Made by a program: the position numbers and the translations under genes. Under the pieces are notes generated by a model. It saw nothing but the letters and a program-made list of their open reading frames with translations. It was not told the DNA's origin and ran no database searches. This document shows, in pieces, positions 18,701-28,090 of a DNA stretch of 28,153 nt. Location of the stretch: NCBI RefSeq assembly GCF_000485595.1, contig NW_014577207.1, forward strand, positions 1 through 28,153, given 5' to 3'. The DNA comes from Priapulus caudatus. Lineage: Eukaryota > Priapulida > Priapulimorpha > Priapulimorphida > Priapulidae. Numbering within the stretch: the stretch's first letter is position 1; every line of letters starts with the position of its first letter.

Positions 18701-18710
18701 TTTCCCCCCT
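18701..18710 (-). other. Polypurine tract (plus-strand primer)
   Basis: AGGGGGGAAA on the minus strand immediately precedes the LTR's TGTAGA. This is the expected position and composition for the RNase H-resistant primer of plus-strand DNA synthesis. Confidence 0.75.
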
Positions 18711-19276
18711 GTCCAATCGGACGATGACCCATCGTTACAGCAGACTCCGACTGCTCTTCTTAAAATTTCGAACACGACGTTTCCTTAGTGGGCGTGGATT
18801 CGTACAGACTAAAATGAAACTGAAGAAGAAAGAAAGAAGAGTTTCTTCGGGTAACGTCAAGAACCGCTAAAAGCAAAAAATACAGAATGAATAATGTCAT
18901 GATAAGTTAAGAAGAAAAGAAGGTACAGAAAAGAGATCAGTAATACTTCATTACAACAATAGTACTGTGGCACGTGTCAAATAAGCAAATACAATAATAA
19001 TATTTTACAAAGAACGGAAATTATTTTTATTTTACCCAAAGATTGGTGTTTTTTTGTAAACAGCGGAGATACTGGAACAATTGCTGAACTACATTGGTTA
19101 CATCTGCTAATACTACTATTATTCGTTACTATGCATCTGTCAATATCCGTCAGGGTATGCTGGCGGCATCGTGAAGGGGGGTTTAGGATGGCCCCTCGTG
19201 CTTCGTGCTGCGTGCGCCGCCCAACGAGACAATCCCCTCAGGCTGGAAGTCCGCCTCGGTGGCGTCCTGGGACAGC
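18711..19276. other. Untranslated 3' region of the env element
   Basis: AT-rich, with a purine-rich GAAGAAGAAAGAAAGAAGAG at about 18822-18841 on the + strand. No ORF with domain content. Confidence 0.5.
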
Positions 19277-19645
19277 TCATCGCCAGCGCTGCGTAGCAAG
19301 CATCCCATTCCTCGAGCATGGCGCATGCCGGCGGCTCTCGGGCGTGCGGCTCATCGGCGGTGTCAGCTGCTCGTCCCATTGCTCGGGCGTGCGGGGTGTC
19401 GGCGGCGTCGATGGCGGTGAAGTCGGGCGGATAGAGAACTCCCGTGTTCGGTATCTATTGTAATAGCGGTAGGGGTAGTCTCGTTTGAATCGATCCATGA
19501 AGATGCAGCCGGTGAGGCCCGCACCTCCTCCACGCAGCTGCGTCCACGGCTGTGGGCGGTTGCCTCCCGTGTGCGGTAGTCCATCTAGGCCGGATCCGTC
19601 CGGGGTGGGTACGAGATCCAAGCTGTATCTTGTCGGGATACTCAT
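19277..19645 (-). CDS. Proline/arginine-rich ORF between env and LTR
   Basis: A 122-residue ORF (ATG at 19645) in a GC-rich island within AT-rich DNA. The N-terminal half is neutral; the middle has MDRFKRDYPYRYYNRYRTRE; then SPPSTPPTPRTPEQWDEQL and a TPP...RTPESRR repeat of the same theme. No zinc knuckle, membrane segment or enzyme motif. Its place between envelope and 3' LTR matches where some env-carrying retroelements keep an extra gene. The repeated TPP/RTPE motifs look like short protein-binding motifs. An antisense + ORF at 19131-19463 covers the same DNA and cannot be excluded, but the minus one shares the element's orientation and has the more protein-like periodicity. Confidence 0.4.
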   Translation of the reverse strand: MSIPTRYSLDLVPTPDGSGLDGLPHTGGNRPQPWTQLRGGGAGLTGCIFMDRFKRDYPYRYYNRYRTREFSIRPTSPPSTPPTPRTPEQWDEQLTPPMSRTPESRRHAPCSRNGMLATQRWR

Positions 19646-20125
19646 GATGATGTTGATGATGTTTCTGATGTTGAATTAGCAGTGTTAATGTCAAACAAGT
19701 ATTTTAATTCGCATTCGCAACGAGTAAAATCATTCAAGTTATAATTATTTAATGGTGTTAACGAACGATTAACATAACTCTATTACTTTAGCAAGAGCAC
19801 ACAGCATGCTATGTAAAATCGAAAGCAGTTAACTGAACAGAAAATCTCACAAGATTTTAATATGTTACGATTAAGATTTAGCTTGTGAGATTGCAAATAT
19901 ACTCTCAATCAAACCATATCTGCTTTCTGTCACAACACATGTGCATATCGTGAACAAGCAGAGCTACTAGGTCTACTGAAAAGAGTAAGGAGAGAATTAC
20001 GCAGACGACAATCAGAACAACACACATTTCTACAAAAGCAAGCTACCAAGCGTGACCAGCGATCAATAAAATAGAAAAACGCGAGCATACTTCAGCTACT
20101 GAACGCAAATCGCTATCGCAACTCG
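19646..20125. other. Spacer downstream of env
   Basis: AT-rich, no ORF with recognisable features on either strand. It presumably belongs to the 3' region of the env element. Confidence 0.5.
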
Positions 20126-22141
20126 TTACATGCGTATCGTGATTGGCGTGTCTGGTTCTAAGACAGGGTTTGCAGAAGGGATAGCGTAATGAGGTTCTGA
20201 TTGAATTCTGAGTGGTGGAATCTGCATAGAATGTAACATAGGGGGCAGCAGTGGTGGTGTTAGTGGTGGCTTTACAGTGAACGGCTGCAAATGCAAAGGC
20301 GTAACTGGGAAGGAGTCCTCCTGGCGATGAGGCGTACATCCCTTACAACCAAATCGACGGATGGTGAAAATTAATGTTAATATTGCCAACAAGCAAAATC
20401 CCAGTACCGCATAGGTAGTGGTATGATGGATACGTGCTTGAATATTCCCATAATGGAATTTGTCATCACCTGAAGCCATGGGAACCGGCTGGTTATTCTT
20501 AACTGCATCTGCTAATTTAGCAAAAGCAATGTCCAAATCATTATGATTATACAAGGCATCCGGAACAATAGCACGCATGCGAGGCATAAGGCCCGACATG
20601 TTAGCGGTAGAGTGTCCTGTAATAGTAAAGAAATTATGCCAAAGCTGCGGTAAGTCCGGAAAAGCAAGCGCCTCTACCGATGGCAATGCTACATCCACAT
20701 CGGAATGATGGACATAGTAAGGTGGCAAATGGAAATAATCTGAATGTGCTTTACATCCAGCCTGTAATGTTATAATCTGTTGATTAATAATCAGTCGTTC
20801 GTGCACCGTATCAGGCTGCCTAACACGATCGTAGCAAGATACTGTTACTCGAAAAGGAAATGGCGTAACTAACAACCAATGACCCTCAGCCAAGTAATAT
20901 GCGGTGGGGACTGGCGAAACTGAAAATGTGACCGTACGTGTACAATAATCGATTATTCCTTGTGTGAAATTACGGAACAGCGCCATTTCACAAGAGTGCA
21001 CAGCCGATGCTGGGTACACAGGTGTACTCAATGGGCAGAGTTCACGATGCTCCTGAATTCAAATTAAAATATCCTGGCTGTCAGGTGTTATGTAATACTG
21101 CTGATCTGGATTAACCCCCAAATAATGATGCGGCGGTGCATATCGAGCAGCAACCGATGTCGAAGAATTAGAACCTGGTAAATAAACCGGTGTTAGGATT
21201 TTATAAATTTCAAAAACAAAATCACGCTGAAGTGGCGGAATTGTAGCTAAAACATGGAATCCATGCCCCGTAGGTATAACAAAGGCTTCTATGTCATCAT
21301 AATACCTTAATAAAGCCTGAACTGGTGGGCAAGGCAGCTGTACTGTAGGAGGAAGAGCGAGCTGTATTCCCTCTAAAATCTGTAACAACTGCTGAGGTGG
21401 AAACAAATCAGGTGATATATACGACCGGCAATTAAACTATCGATCGCACGGGTAATTGCATCCAACGTAGTTTGAACGTAATGCTAATGTTAAGCCATTA
21501 ATTGCAAAATACATGCGAGTTAAATATTTAAATTCATGCAAGGTATATCCCGAGAAATCAGCGAGCTCCCTCGTAATGTGTTGAACTTGATCCGCTATAA
21601 AATCAGTATGATGAATGACATCCTGCAATAATTTAGAGTTTAATTCGGTATTAATTCGCGTTAAGTTAACAACAGTAAGGGTATCATCCATAATTGCCGA
21701 AAGATGCGACTGTGACAGTTGTAGATTGGAAAGTTGGGACTGCAGATATTCGATATCCTCATCTATAGCACTACCGAATAGCCACTTAGCCAATTTACCC
21801 ACTCCAGCTATTAGAGCCCGCTTAGCTCGAGGATTATGCAGCGAATTCATGTCATGCACTCGTGCAATCAAGAAATCATACTTCTTCTGAAACCATTTTA
21901 AGTGAGTCTGAAGCATTTTGTACAAATCATGCGCAAAAGCCTCCGTAGAGTACACAGGCATGTCAGTCACAATTTTATACGGGGACGAAGGTGTAATATT
22001 AGGTGCGACTGGCAGCCACAATGCATAGTGGCACACGCTCACCCCGGGAGCTCGTCGAGGGTGAAGCGCTAAAAAGCGGCGACCCTTCGTACGTGGTGGG
22101 TGTGGCACTCTGCGGGGCAAGGGAGCGCACGTGGGAGCCAC
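20126..22141 (-). pseudogene. env: Envelope glycoprotein, baculovirus F/errantivirus-like (two stop codons)
   Basis: One continuous frame of 672 codons carrying just two nonsense codons, TAG at 21437-21439 and TGA at 21059-21061, and no frameshift. About 110 codons in is a basic cleavage site RAKR, directly followed by a hydrophobic, glycine-containing segment ending in KWLFG, the layout of the furin site and fusion peptide in baculovirus F proteins and insect errantivirus Env. Heptad-like helices follow (about 21750-21550). A membrane span (about 20 hydrophobic residues, AVLGFCLLAILTLIF) lies at about 20405-20345 and is followed by a proline-rich cytoplasmic tail of about 75 residues. Total length fits F proteins (about 600-700). 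No signal peptide is visible in frame: the ATG at 22141 lies in a GC-rich low-complexity stretch that probably replaces or garbles the true start. The product would have been a membrane fusion protein giving the element virus-like spread. Confidence 0.7.
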
Positions 22142-22260
22142 ACGACCGGCCCCCCCCGGGGCCCCGGGAGCCGCCCCGGGCCCGGAGGCACCCCCCCCCC
22201 CCCGGGCGCCCCCCGCCCCCCCCCCGGGGGGTCAAACACGGCGTGGCAAGGCAGGGGAGA
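22100..22260. repeat. GC-rich homopolymer stretch at the env N-terminus
   Basis: Runs of up to about 14 C and blocks of CCCGGG dominate 22147-22231, unlike any neighbouring DNA. A short hydrophobic segment encoded on the minus strand just upstream (22310-22245, in a different frame from env) could be a signal peptide separated by a miscalled homopolymer. It may be a sequencing artefact, or a genuine low-complexity insertion. Confidence 0.5.
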
Positions 22261-23059
22261 CAAGAGAGGGAAAGGGCCGGGAGCATAGCCAAGGGGCACG
22301 TAAGCATAGAAGAGGCGAGTCCTGCGTGGAATTCTCGTACGGCGTCTCTCGTGCACGTCATAAACTTACATCGCTCCCTTTCGCAACTGGAAATTTAAAA
22401 CAATCCCGCTTTTTTTATAAAATAAAACATGCGGAACCGTATGACAACTTTATTTTTAAGGTTGCTGCGGGTTTGATCCATTAGCTGCATGGAAGCTGAC
22501 AGAACTTATAAGCATAATGTCTATGATTTCTGTGCAAATATCCTTGCACTGCTGTGAATAATGTTCCACATTTTTACACACGTTCGTCGGGCTTACAAAA
22601 GAGGTTCCACAAATAAGTGCTTTCCGGCAACCGGAATGGTTCGACGCAAATAACACTGTTAACTGGATTGTTCCATCGCTTTATGTCTTTATCCAGTAAT
22701 AAAGCGAAATAACGATTCAAATAATGACAAAGCATCGGACTTGCAATTATGCGCACTGGCGACAAATCATAGCTTAATCTATAAGACTATGTATGCATAT
22801 TCCGTGCACTACTCATTTTAGGTGTCTGAATAGACGTTCGGCGTTCTAATCTGCGCCGGCCTCTGAAGCGTGTTCTATTATCGTGTCACTGGTTGACTCT
22901 AACCGCCACATCCATTCCTGTTTTGGTGGTCACAGGGTCTTTTGCAGTCGTGTTGCTGATGCGGTCCGTTGCCCGTGTAGTCTGCGTGTGCACAGGACGA
23001 CTTCGGGTTGTTCCCCAAGTTGACTTGGCTGCCTGCTTTGGCACTCTAAGCGTAACTGT
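22261..23059. other. Region upstream of env, no recognised gene
   Basis: On the minus strand two overlapping frames (22765-22574 and 22656-22456) together read like one cysteine-containing protein broken by a frameshift near 22640, but I recognise no family; no integrase or RT signature is present. A TTTAAATTTCCAG (about 22400-22388, minus) followed by GATGTAAGT could be a splice acceptor and donor. The pol gene expected upstream of env is not here. Confidence 0.35.
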
Positions 23060-23345
23060 TGTTCACCAACGTTTCATGAGTGTTGTCACGCCCGTTCCAT
23101 GAGTGTGTGTTCACGACGTTCCCATGAGTGCTGTTCACAGGGTTCCATGACGTGTGTTCACGTACGTACCGATCAGTGTCTGTTCACAGTCCATTGAAGT
23201 TGCTGTTCACGCCGTGTCCATGGGAGGTGCTGTCTTACACGCTTCCATGAGTGCTGTCCACACGTTCGCATGAGTGTTGTTCACACCGTCCATGAGTGTT
23301 GTTGCCACGACGTTCCATGAGTGGCTGTTCACACGTTTCCATGAG
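23060..23345. repeat. 22-bp minisatellite, degenerate (copy 1)
   Basis: About a dozen imperfect units of GTTCCATGAGTGCTGTTCAC(AC), interrupted by one-base insertions. It lies directly downstream (minus sense) of the protease remnant of the third Gypsy element, as does the cleaner array at 27071-27246. Confidence 0.85.
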
Positions 23346-24270
23346 TGGCTTGCATGGCTTGTGGTCGTTGGTACCTGCAGTCAAGTCATGGGCTCTGTTC
23401 TGCGCCTCTGTCTGCTTCTGGGGTACCCACGGCAGGTGTAACATGTGTGGGCCGATAAGTCTGAAAATGGCGTATCCGGCAGGGTATTGCCCTGCGCGCA
23501 GTATGCGACCTTGAACCTTTAGGGAAGCTCGCGATCCTCGGCGACCTGACCCGATAAATGTCGGGAGGTCGAGAAATTTCATCTCCTATGTTCTCCTAAT
23601 GTGGCTCGGGCTGTGTGACAGGCACCTAACCAAATACTCGACAACTCGATACTATCCGAATTCGCCTGATTCTATGTTCTCAAGATTCAGGACTCCTGCT
23701 TGTGACTGTTGGGTTAATAATGAAATGAACCGTTAGAGTTCAACGCGTACTCGGCTTTGACTGCGGCCACGGTCACAGCGCTAGTGACGGCTCACGATCT
23801 CGCCGTGACTTGGAGGCGACCGGTACCGCTGTTACGGTTTTTGGTTTTGCGATTTTTTCCTCATGCACCACTGTGGCCGCAGTGTGTTTTTGATCCCACA
23901 AGCACCGCACATCTGTCCCATATCGCGGGCATTTCCTTAGTGGGTGCTTTTTACCGCATATTTCTTCGCAGTTCTGGGTGTCGTCCCGGTCGTTGCGCAC
24001 CGTCGTTGCCCGGATCACGTCTCCCTGAACGCGGTGTACGGACGCCCTGTGCTGTACCAGAGGCCGTGTTATCTTCTGGTGTACTCGCCGAGAGCTTCTC
24101 AATATGGGACGTGGACGCCTGCGAACCCCCTGCCATAGTTAATGGCTTGTTCGAGTGCATCTTGTCATCTTCCCCAGGTATTCTTTTGTAGCTCAATGGG
24201 TGTTTAACACCATATATCAGCTTGGTCTATGATCCCTATCATTTGTTTCATTTGTTCGCGCTTTTAGCTC
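23346..24270 (-). pseudogene. Third Gypsy family: gag C-terminus and protease, copy 1
   Basis: Same content and orientation as 27235-28090. Gag pieces ASTSHIEKLSA and a CCHC region (NCEEICGKKHPLRKCP) are visible. The protease region (23582-23400) reads SLKVQGRILRAGQ where copy 2 has the intact DTGAQ motif; the difference is single-base insertions (GGTTCAAGG for GGTCAAGG, CGCATACTG for CGATACTG). Copy 1 is inserted-base rich throughout, which looks like read error. Upstream, gag continues to about 24270, where the hairpin/TCCG element interrupts it. Confidence 0.8.
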
Positions 24271-25510
24271 ATCTGACATAGTCAGATGCAGCTTGTAGAA
24301 TCGCAATTGATCCGTCCGTTCGTCGTCGGGGCGTCCGGACGTTCGTCCGTCCGGGCCCGTCCGTGCGCCGCCGTCCGTCCGTCACAGTTGGCCCAGCAAA
24401 TTCTTGAACCGGCCGTCGACGTACGGTCAGGCGATATTCGGATTGGGGGTAATCGGAAAACGAGTTGGGATGTCGAAGCTGGGGGTCGAAAGGGTCAAAG
24501 CGTCAAGAGTGTAAAAGAAGTGGCGCGCCCACACTCCTCTCACTCACGCCATCCACGGGAGGAAATGCAGAATTGCCGGCACAAATCTAAACGGCTCGAC
24601 CTAGGGCTCGTGATAGTCTGTGTAATGGCATCATGGTGGAAAAGCCCTACTGTGCGAATTGAGGTCACAGGTCAAAGGTCAGTGGGCATCCAGGGCAGAT
24701 TTTAGACATTTTCTGAGGACATGGTCGAACGCGAGGCGATGAAAAACTTTTTTGTTTCACGCGGTGACGCGTAGCATTTTTATGGCTTTAATTGAACAGG
24801 ACCGCAGAAATGTCCCTTCTGCTGAATGCGAAAGTAAGTTCGGATAACCTTTGACGCTCAAGAGGAGGGTTTAAACTTGGATTTGTTGACCTGTCTGTTA
24901 GATAAGAGGAATTTGACTGCCGGGTTTGCTAAGTAGAAGTACGCCTGCTATACGATGCCTGGGATGTAGTGAGGCTATACAAGTAACAGTGAAAATTTCA
25001 AAAGCTAAATGGTTGTTAAAGAGGAGGTTGTATATTCCTTAAATCGTATAGATTGTCTATGTCATTGAATTCTGTACTGGTCAGCTAGTTACATGTAACG
25101 TATGCCACTGCCAGTGGCTGGTGCATGTGTTGGGCAGTTTTTTGCCTGGGTGCATTAATTGGTTGCAGGTGGGGGCAGGGCTCTCTATTGGCACATTTGC
25201 AGGGCCTGTAGGCTGCGTAGGTACATGGATGAGTGCTTACCTATTCTTGTCTTGGCAATAGTTGTTGCTACTACGAATGCATGGGAGCTTCACTTTAATC
25301 TGAAGAGGACAACTTAAACGTAAGCCGCCATCCGTCGTGGCAACTTTGCATAACGATCAACGAACATTTCTTTTGAGAAGGTTCCTGATACCAATCCCTG
25401 GGCATGTACACTGTTCGGCGTGTAATGTGAACGACATTTGGCGAGCTAACAGGGTTAGCTAGAATCCTCCCTGCTCACCACAGGAGTCACGCGCAAGTAG
25501 AACTTAGAAT
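24262..25510. mobile_element. Insertion in gag: hairpin plus TCCG-repeat element
   Basis: Gag homology stops near 24265 and resumes near 25560 on the same strand, so about 1.25 kb is inserted. Its left edge is AGCTCATCTGACATAGTCAG, a hairpin (CATCTGAC at 24270-24277, GTCAGATG at 24281-24288), followed by GCAGCTTGTAGAATCG and imperfect TCCG repeats (24310-24385). The same edge is at 28088-28153. This resembles a class of very abundant repeats in mollusc and lancelet genomes that start with a GCTCA...TGAGC-type hairpin and CGTCCGTC repeats; I know no name for the class. No ORF with domain content; the right edge is not sharp. Confidence 0.55.
24662..24681 (+). promoter_or_regulatory. Triple AGGTCA direct repeat (DR1-DR1)
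   Basis: AGGTCA at 24662-24667, 24669-24674 and 24676-24681, each separated by one base. DR1 is the preferred site of RXR homodimers, HNF4, COUP-TF and PPAR/RXR. It lies inside the inserted repeat element, so it may be spread with it. Confidence 0.6.
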
Positions 25511-25915
25511 GAGCGCTGGTCGCTAGCGGCAGCTTGTTAAAATTGCCTTTTTGCCCTGCAGCTTGCAAGCGGTTTACAAAATCGTCGACAGTTCTTGTGG
25601 CGTATTCTGCTTGAATTGCTGAGTCACAGACTAGCGCCTACCCTGAAATTATCCGGGGTCGAGCTGCTCCTCGAATCTTCTCCACACGGTCTCGGGGTCC
25701 TCAGCGCCCTCGGTGAGGCCCCATGAATTATATCGTCTTATCCCTTCTTGGCCAGCTAATAGCAGGATATGGCTAACTTGCTTTTCTCTTCTTACCCCTT
25801 TTACGTCGAACATAAGTTTGCATTGTTGACGAAACATCTGGAACTCATCGGCCAAGTTAGAAGCATGCCAGTCCATGCTGGGTGCGTTTGTTTTCATGTG
25901 GTCGAAATGTGCCAT
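25511..25915 (-). pseudogene. Third Gypsy family: gag N-terminus, copy 1
   Basis: ORF from the ATG at 25915: PSMDWHASNLADEFQMFRQQ, KLMFDVKGVRREKQVSHILL, LAGQEGIRRYNSW and PETVWRRFEEQLDP, the standard start of a Gypsy capsid. After the stop at 25649 the sequence goes on in other frames with NFRV and DDFVNRLQAAGQKGNFNK to about 25560, then homology ends at the inserted element. The missing continuation (DRIIDQLIYGV and following) is at 24265 downward. Confidence 0.75.
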
Positions 25916-26964
25916 GATTGGCTAGTGGTGCGCAGTTCCTACACGCACATATATAGCAGGCGTTACACTTTCTCTATGTTACCACACAGTAAATACTATT
26001 GCATGCACGCGCAGTCATTCACCACCACACAGATAACAATACGCTACTTCATGTACCCAGTGGTATTATCATACAGCATACTGAATACAGAATACAGAAT
26101 ACTTATACTACACGTCTATGTATGTGAACTCTTTATGTCGCTGGAATACTGCTCAGTCTCAAGTTCGTGCCTTGTATAAGTCACGTATCAGTTGCTTTCT
26201 GGTTGCCGTCACCGATCAGCTGATCCGGTTAGCTGTATCTCGAGATGGGCCGTGAACTCGCGTCGTATCGATCGCATCGCGTTCGCGTATCTTCCTTGCT
26301 TGGCGCTGTATGTGAGGTGTCTACGTGGTTTTCACTCTCCATCCTGTGTGAGGGAGTAAGTCCGGTTGGGTTTTCCAGACCGTCGACTTGTCGAGACGTG
26401 CGAAACCGTATGGTACCGCTTATTTGTTCTCTGCCCACGTACGCTCACTGTACGCTCACATACTCTGCTATGTGTATGCCCACTGACACTGTGACCTCAT
26501 GTCGTGGTTGCTGTTGCTGCTACGCTCAGTCTGATCACGCGCGCGCTGCGCGCTGGTTGGCCACACCGGTCGTGCTGGTGTGACGTCACGCATGCCTTGT
26601 ACGTGCAGGAATACGCGGGAATAATGTCCTCCGCGAAGCGCGGGAGAAAAAATTTCTTCCGTGCACGACGTAGTCTTACTGAGTGCAGTGCGAGTGTCTG
26701 CTATGCTCCGCTCTTCGTCGATGTCACTCGAGCACTCACCGTCGGTTTTCACAGTCACCGCCGCAGAGTCGAATATCGGTGCTTACACATAACTGTCATG
26801 TATATCTTGTGTACAGCAGTAGACTATCACTCGTCCAGCTCTGAGCTCAACCGACATGTTGCTCGGCTGTCGACGCACGGCGTCAATGTACATCGCGGCT
26901 GTGCGGCTATATTCAGCCGCAGAATGGCTCATATCTTCACCAGCACCGGTGGGTTACACCGCTA
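25916..26964. other. Leader between primer-binding site and gag
   Basis: About 1 kb with no supported gene; several ORFs overlap on both strands without domains. An ACAGAATAC/GAATACAG short repeat is at about 26080-26105. Position between the PBS and gag ATG makes it the 5' untranslated leader. Confidence 0.45.
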
Positions 26965-26974
26965 GCTGCCACCA
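26965..26974 (-). other. Primer-binding site, tRNA-Leu-like
   Basis: TGGTGGCAGC on the minus strand, complementary to the 3' end of animal tRNA-Leu (AAG/TAG type, ending GCTGCCA plus CCA), directly after an LTR-like ACA end (26975-26977). The next bases (TAGCGGTG) would continue the match (GCGGTG) after a two-base insertion. Confidence 0.55.
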
Positions 26975-27066
26975 TGTAATATTATGGATCAACACATGTT
27001 GTTAGTTGATATAATATTTATTGTTCTGAGGAGCCATCCTCAAACACAGCTCACGCTTCCAAGCAC
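26975..27066 (-). mobile_element. 3' end of a 5' LTR (fragment)
   Basis: The minus strand ends AATATTACA at 26975, preceded 40 bp upstream by AATAAA (27017-27022). Only about 90 bp of LTR remain before the minisatellite of the next element copy begins at 27067-27071. Confidence 0.5.
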
Positions 27067-27070
27067 ACGA

Positions 27071-27246
27071 GTTCCATGAGTGCTGTTTACACGTTCCATG
27101 AGTGCTGTCCACACGTTCCATGAGTGTTGTTCACACGTTCCATGAGTGTTGTTCACACGTTCCATGAGTGCTGTTCACACGTTCCATGAGTGTTGTTCAC
27201 ACGTTCCATGAGTGCTGTTCACACGTTCCATGAGTGCTTGATGGTT
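27071..27246. repeat. 22-bp minisatellite, eight regular units (copy 2)
   Basis: GTTCCATGAGTGCTGTTCAC followed by AC repeats with an exact 22-bp period (27071, 27093 and so on to 27225), almost without variation. The array merges into the protease coding sequence at about 27235: the codons after TAYNDTTIK read into the unit. Confidence 0.95.
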
Positions 27247-28090
27247 GTGTCGTTGTATGCAGTCAAAGTCATGGCTCTGTTCTGCCCTCTGTCTGCTCTG
27301 GGGTACCCACCAGGTGTAAGCATGTGTGGGCACATAAGTCTGAAAATGCGTATCGGCAGGGTATTGCCCTGCGCGCCAGTATCGACCTTGACCTTTAGGG
27401 AAGCATCGCGATCCTCGCGACCTGACACCATAATGTCGAGGTCGGAGAAAATTTCATCTCTATTTTCTCCAATGTGGCTCGGCTGTGTGACAGCACCTAC
27501 ACCAATACTCGAAAACTTCGATACTATCGAATGCCTGATCTATGTTCTCAGATTCAGACTCTGCTTGTGACTGTTGGTATAATGAATGAACGTTAGAGTT
27601 CAACCTACTCGGGCTTTGACTGCGGCCACGGTCACAGCGTAGTGACCTCCGATCGCGTGACTTGGAGCGACCGGTACCGCTGTTACGGTTTTTGTTGCGA
27701 TTTTTTCTCATGCAACACTGTGCCCAGTGGTTTTTGATCCCACAAGCACCGCACACTGTCCCATACGCGGGGCATTTCCTTAGTGGGTGCTTTTTACCGC
27801 AATTTCTGCAGTTCTGGGTGTCGTCCCGGTCGTTGCCTCGATGTGCCCGATCACGTCCCCTGAACGCGTGTACGGACGCTGTACCAGAGGCCGTGTTATC
27901 TCTGTGTACCGCCGAGAGCTTCTCCATATGGGACGTGGACGCCTCGAACGCCCTGCCATAGTTAATGGCTTGTTCGAGTGTCATCTTGTCATCTTTCCCC
28001 AGGTATTCTTTTTGTAGCTCATGGTGTTTAACACCATATATCAGTTGGTCTATGATCCTATCATTTGTTTCATTTGTTCCGTTTTTAGCT
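27235..28090 (-). pseudogene. Third Gypsy family: gag C-terminus and retropepsin, copy 2
   Basis: From 28085 the minus strand reads RIIDQLIYGVKHHELQKEYL and GKDDKMTLEQAINYGRAFEA, then HMEKLSA, a double zinc knuckle CRNCGKKHPLRKC...CGACGIKNHWAQCC (27810-27720) and a basic RS-rich linker. The open frame 27984-27460 holds most of this (174 residues). Protease follows in another frame (27431-27219): SLKVKVDTGAQGNTLPI with an intact DTGA active site, then IFRLMCPHML and LTAYNDTTIK. The frame shift between gag and protease near 27440-27460 could be a programmed or an error shift; I cannot tell. Gag here differs clearly from the gag at 5086-6205, so it is a separate Gypsy lineage (CCHC type). Confidence 0.85.

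Noticed and set aside
19131-19463. 110-residue + ORF in the GC-rich island
   Set aside because: Arg/Cys-rich antisense of the proline-rich minus ORF with no recognisable feature; the minus frame fits the element's orientation better, though this is not certain.
25975-25995. Minus-strand TGGTAACATAGAG as a tRNA-Met primer-binding site
   Set aside because: The match to initiator tRNA-Met is poor, and a better primer site with an LTR end and poly(A) signal is found at 26965-26977.
26229-26965. Several ORFs of 70-150 residues on both strands
   Set aside because: Mutually overlapping, no conserved motifs, and located in the leader between primer-binding site and gag.
27071-27246. Regular repeats considered as a CRISPR array
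   Set aside because: There are no unique spacers; units are contiguous 22-mers in animal-type DNA, so this is a minisatellite.
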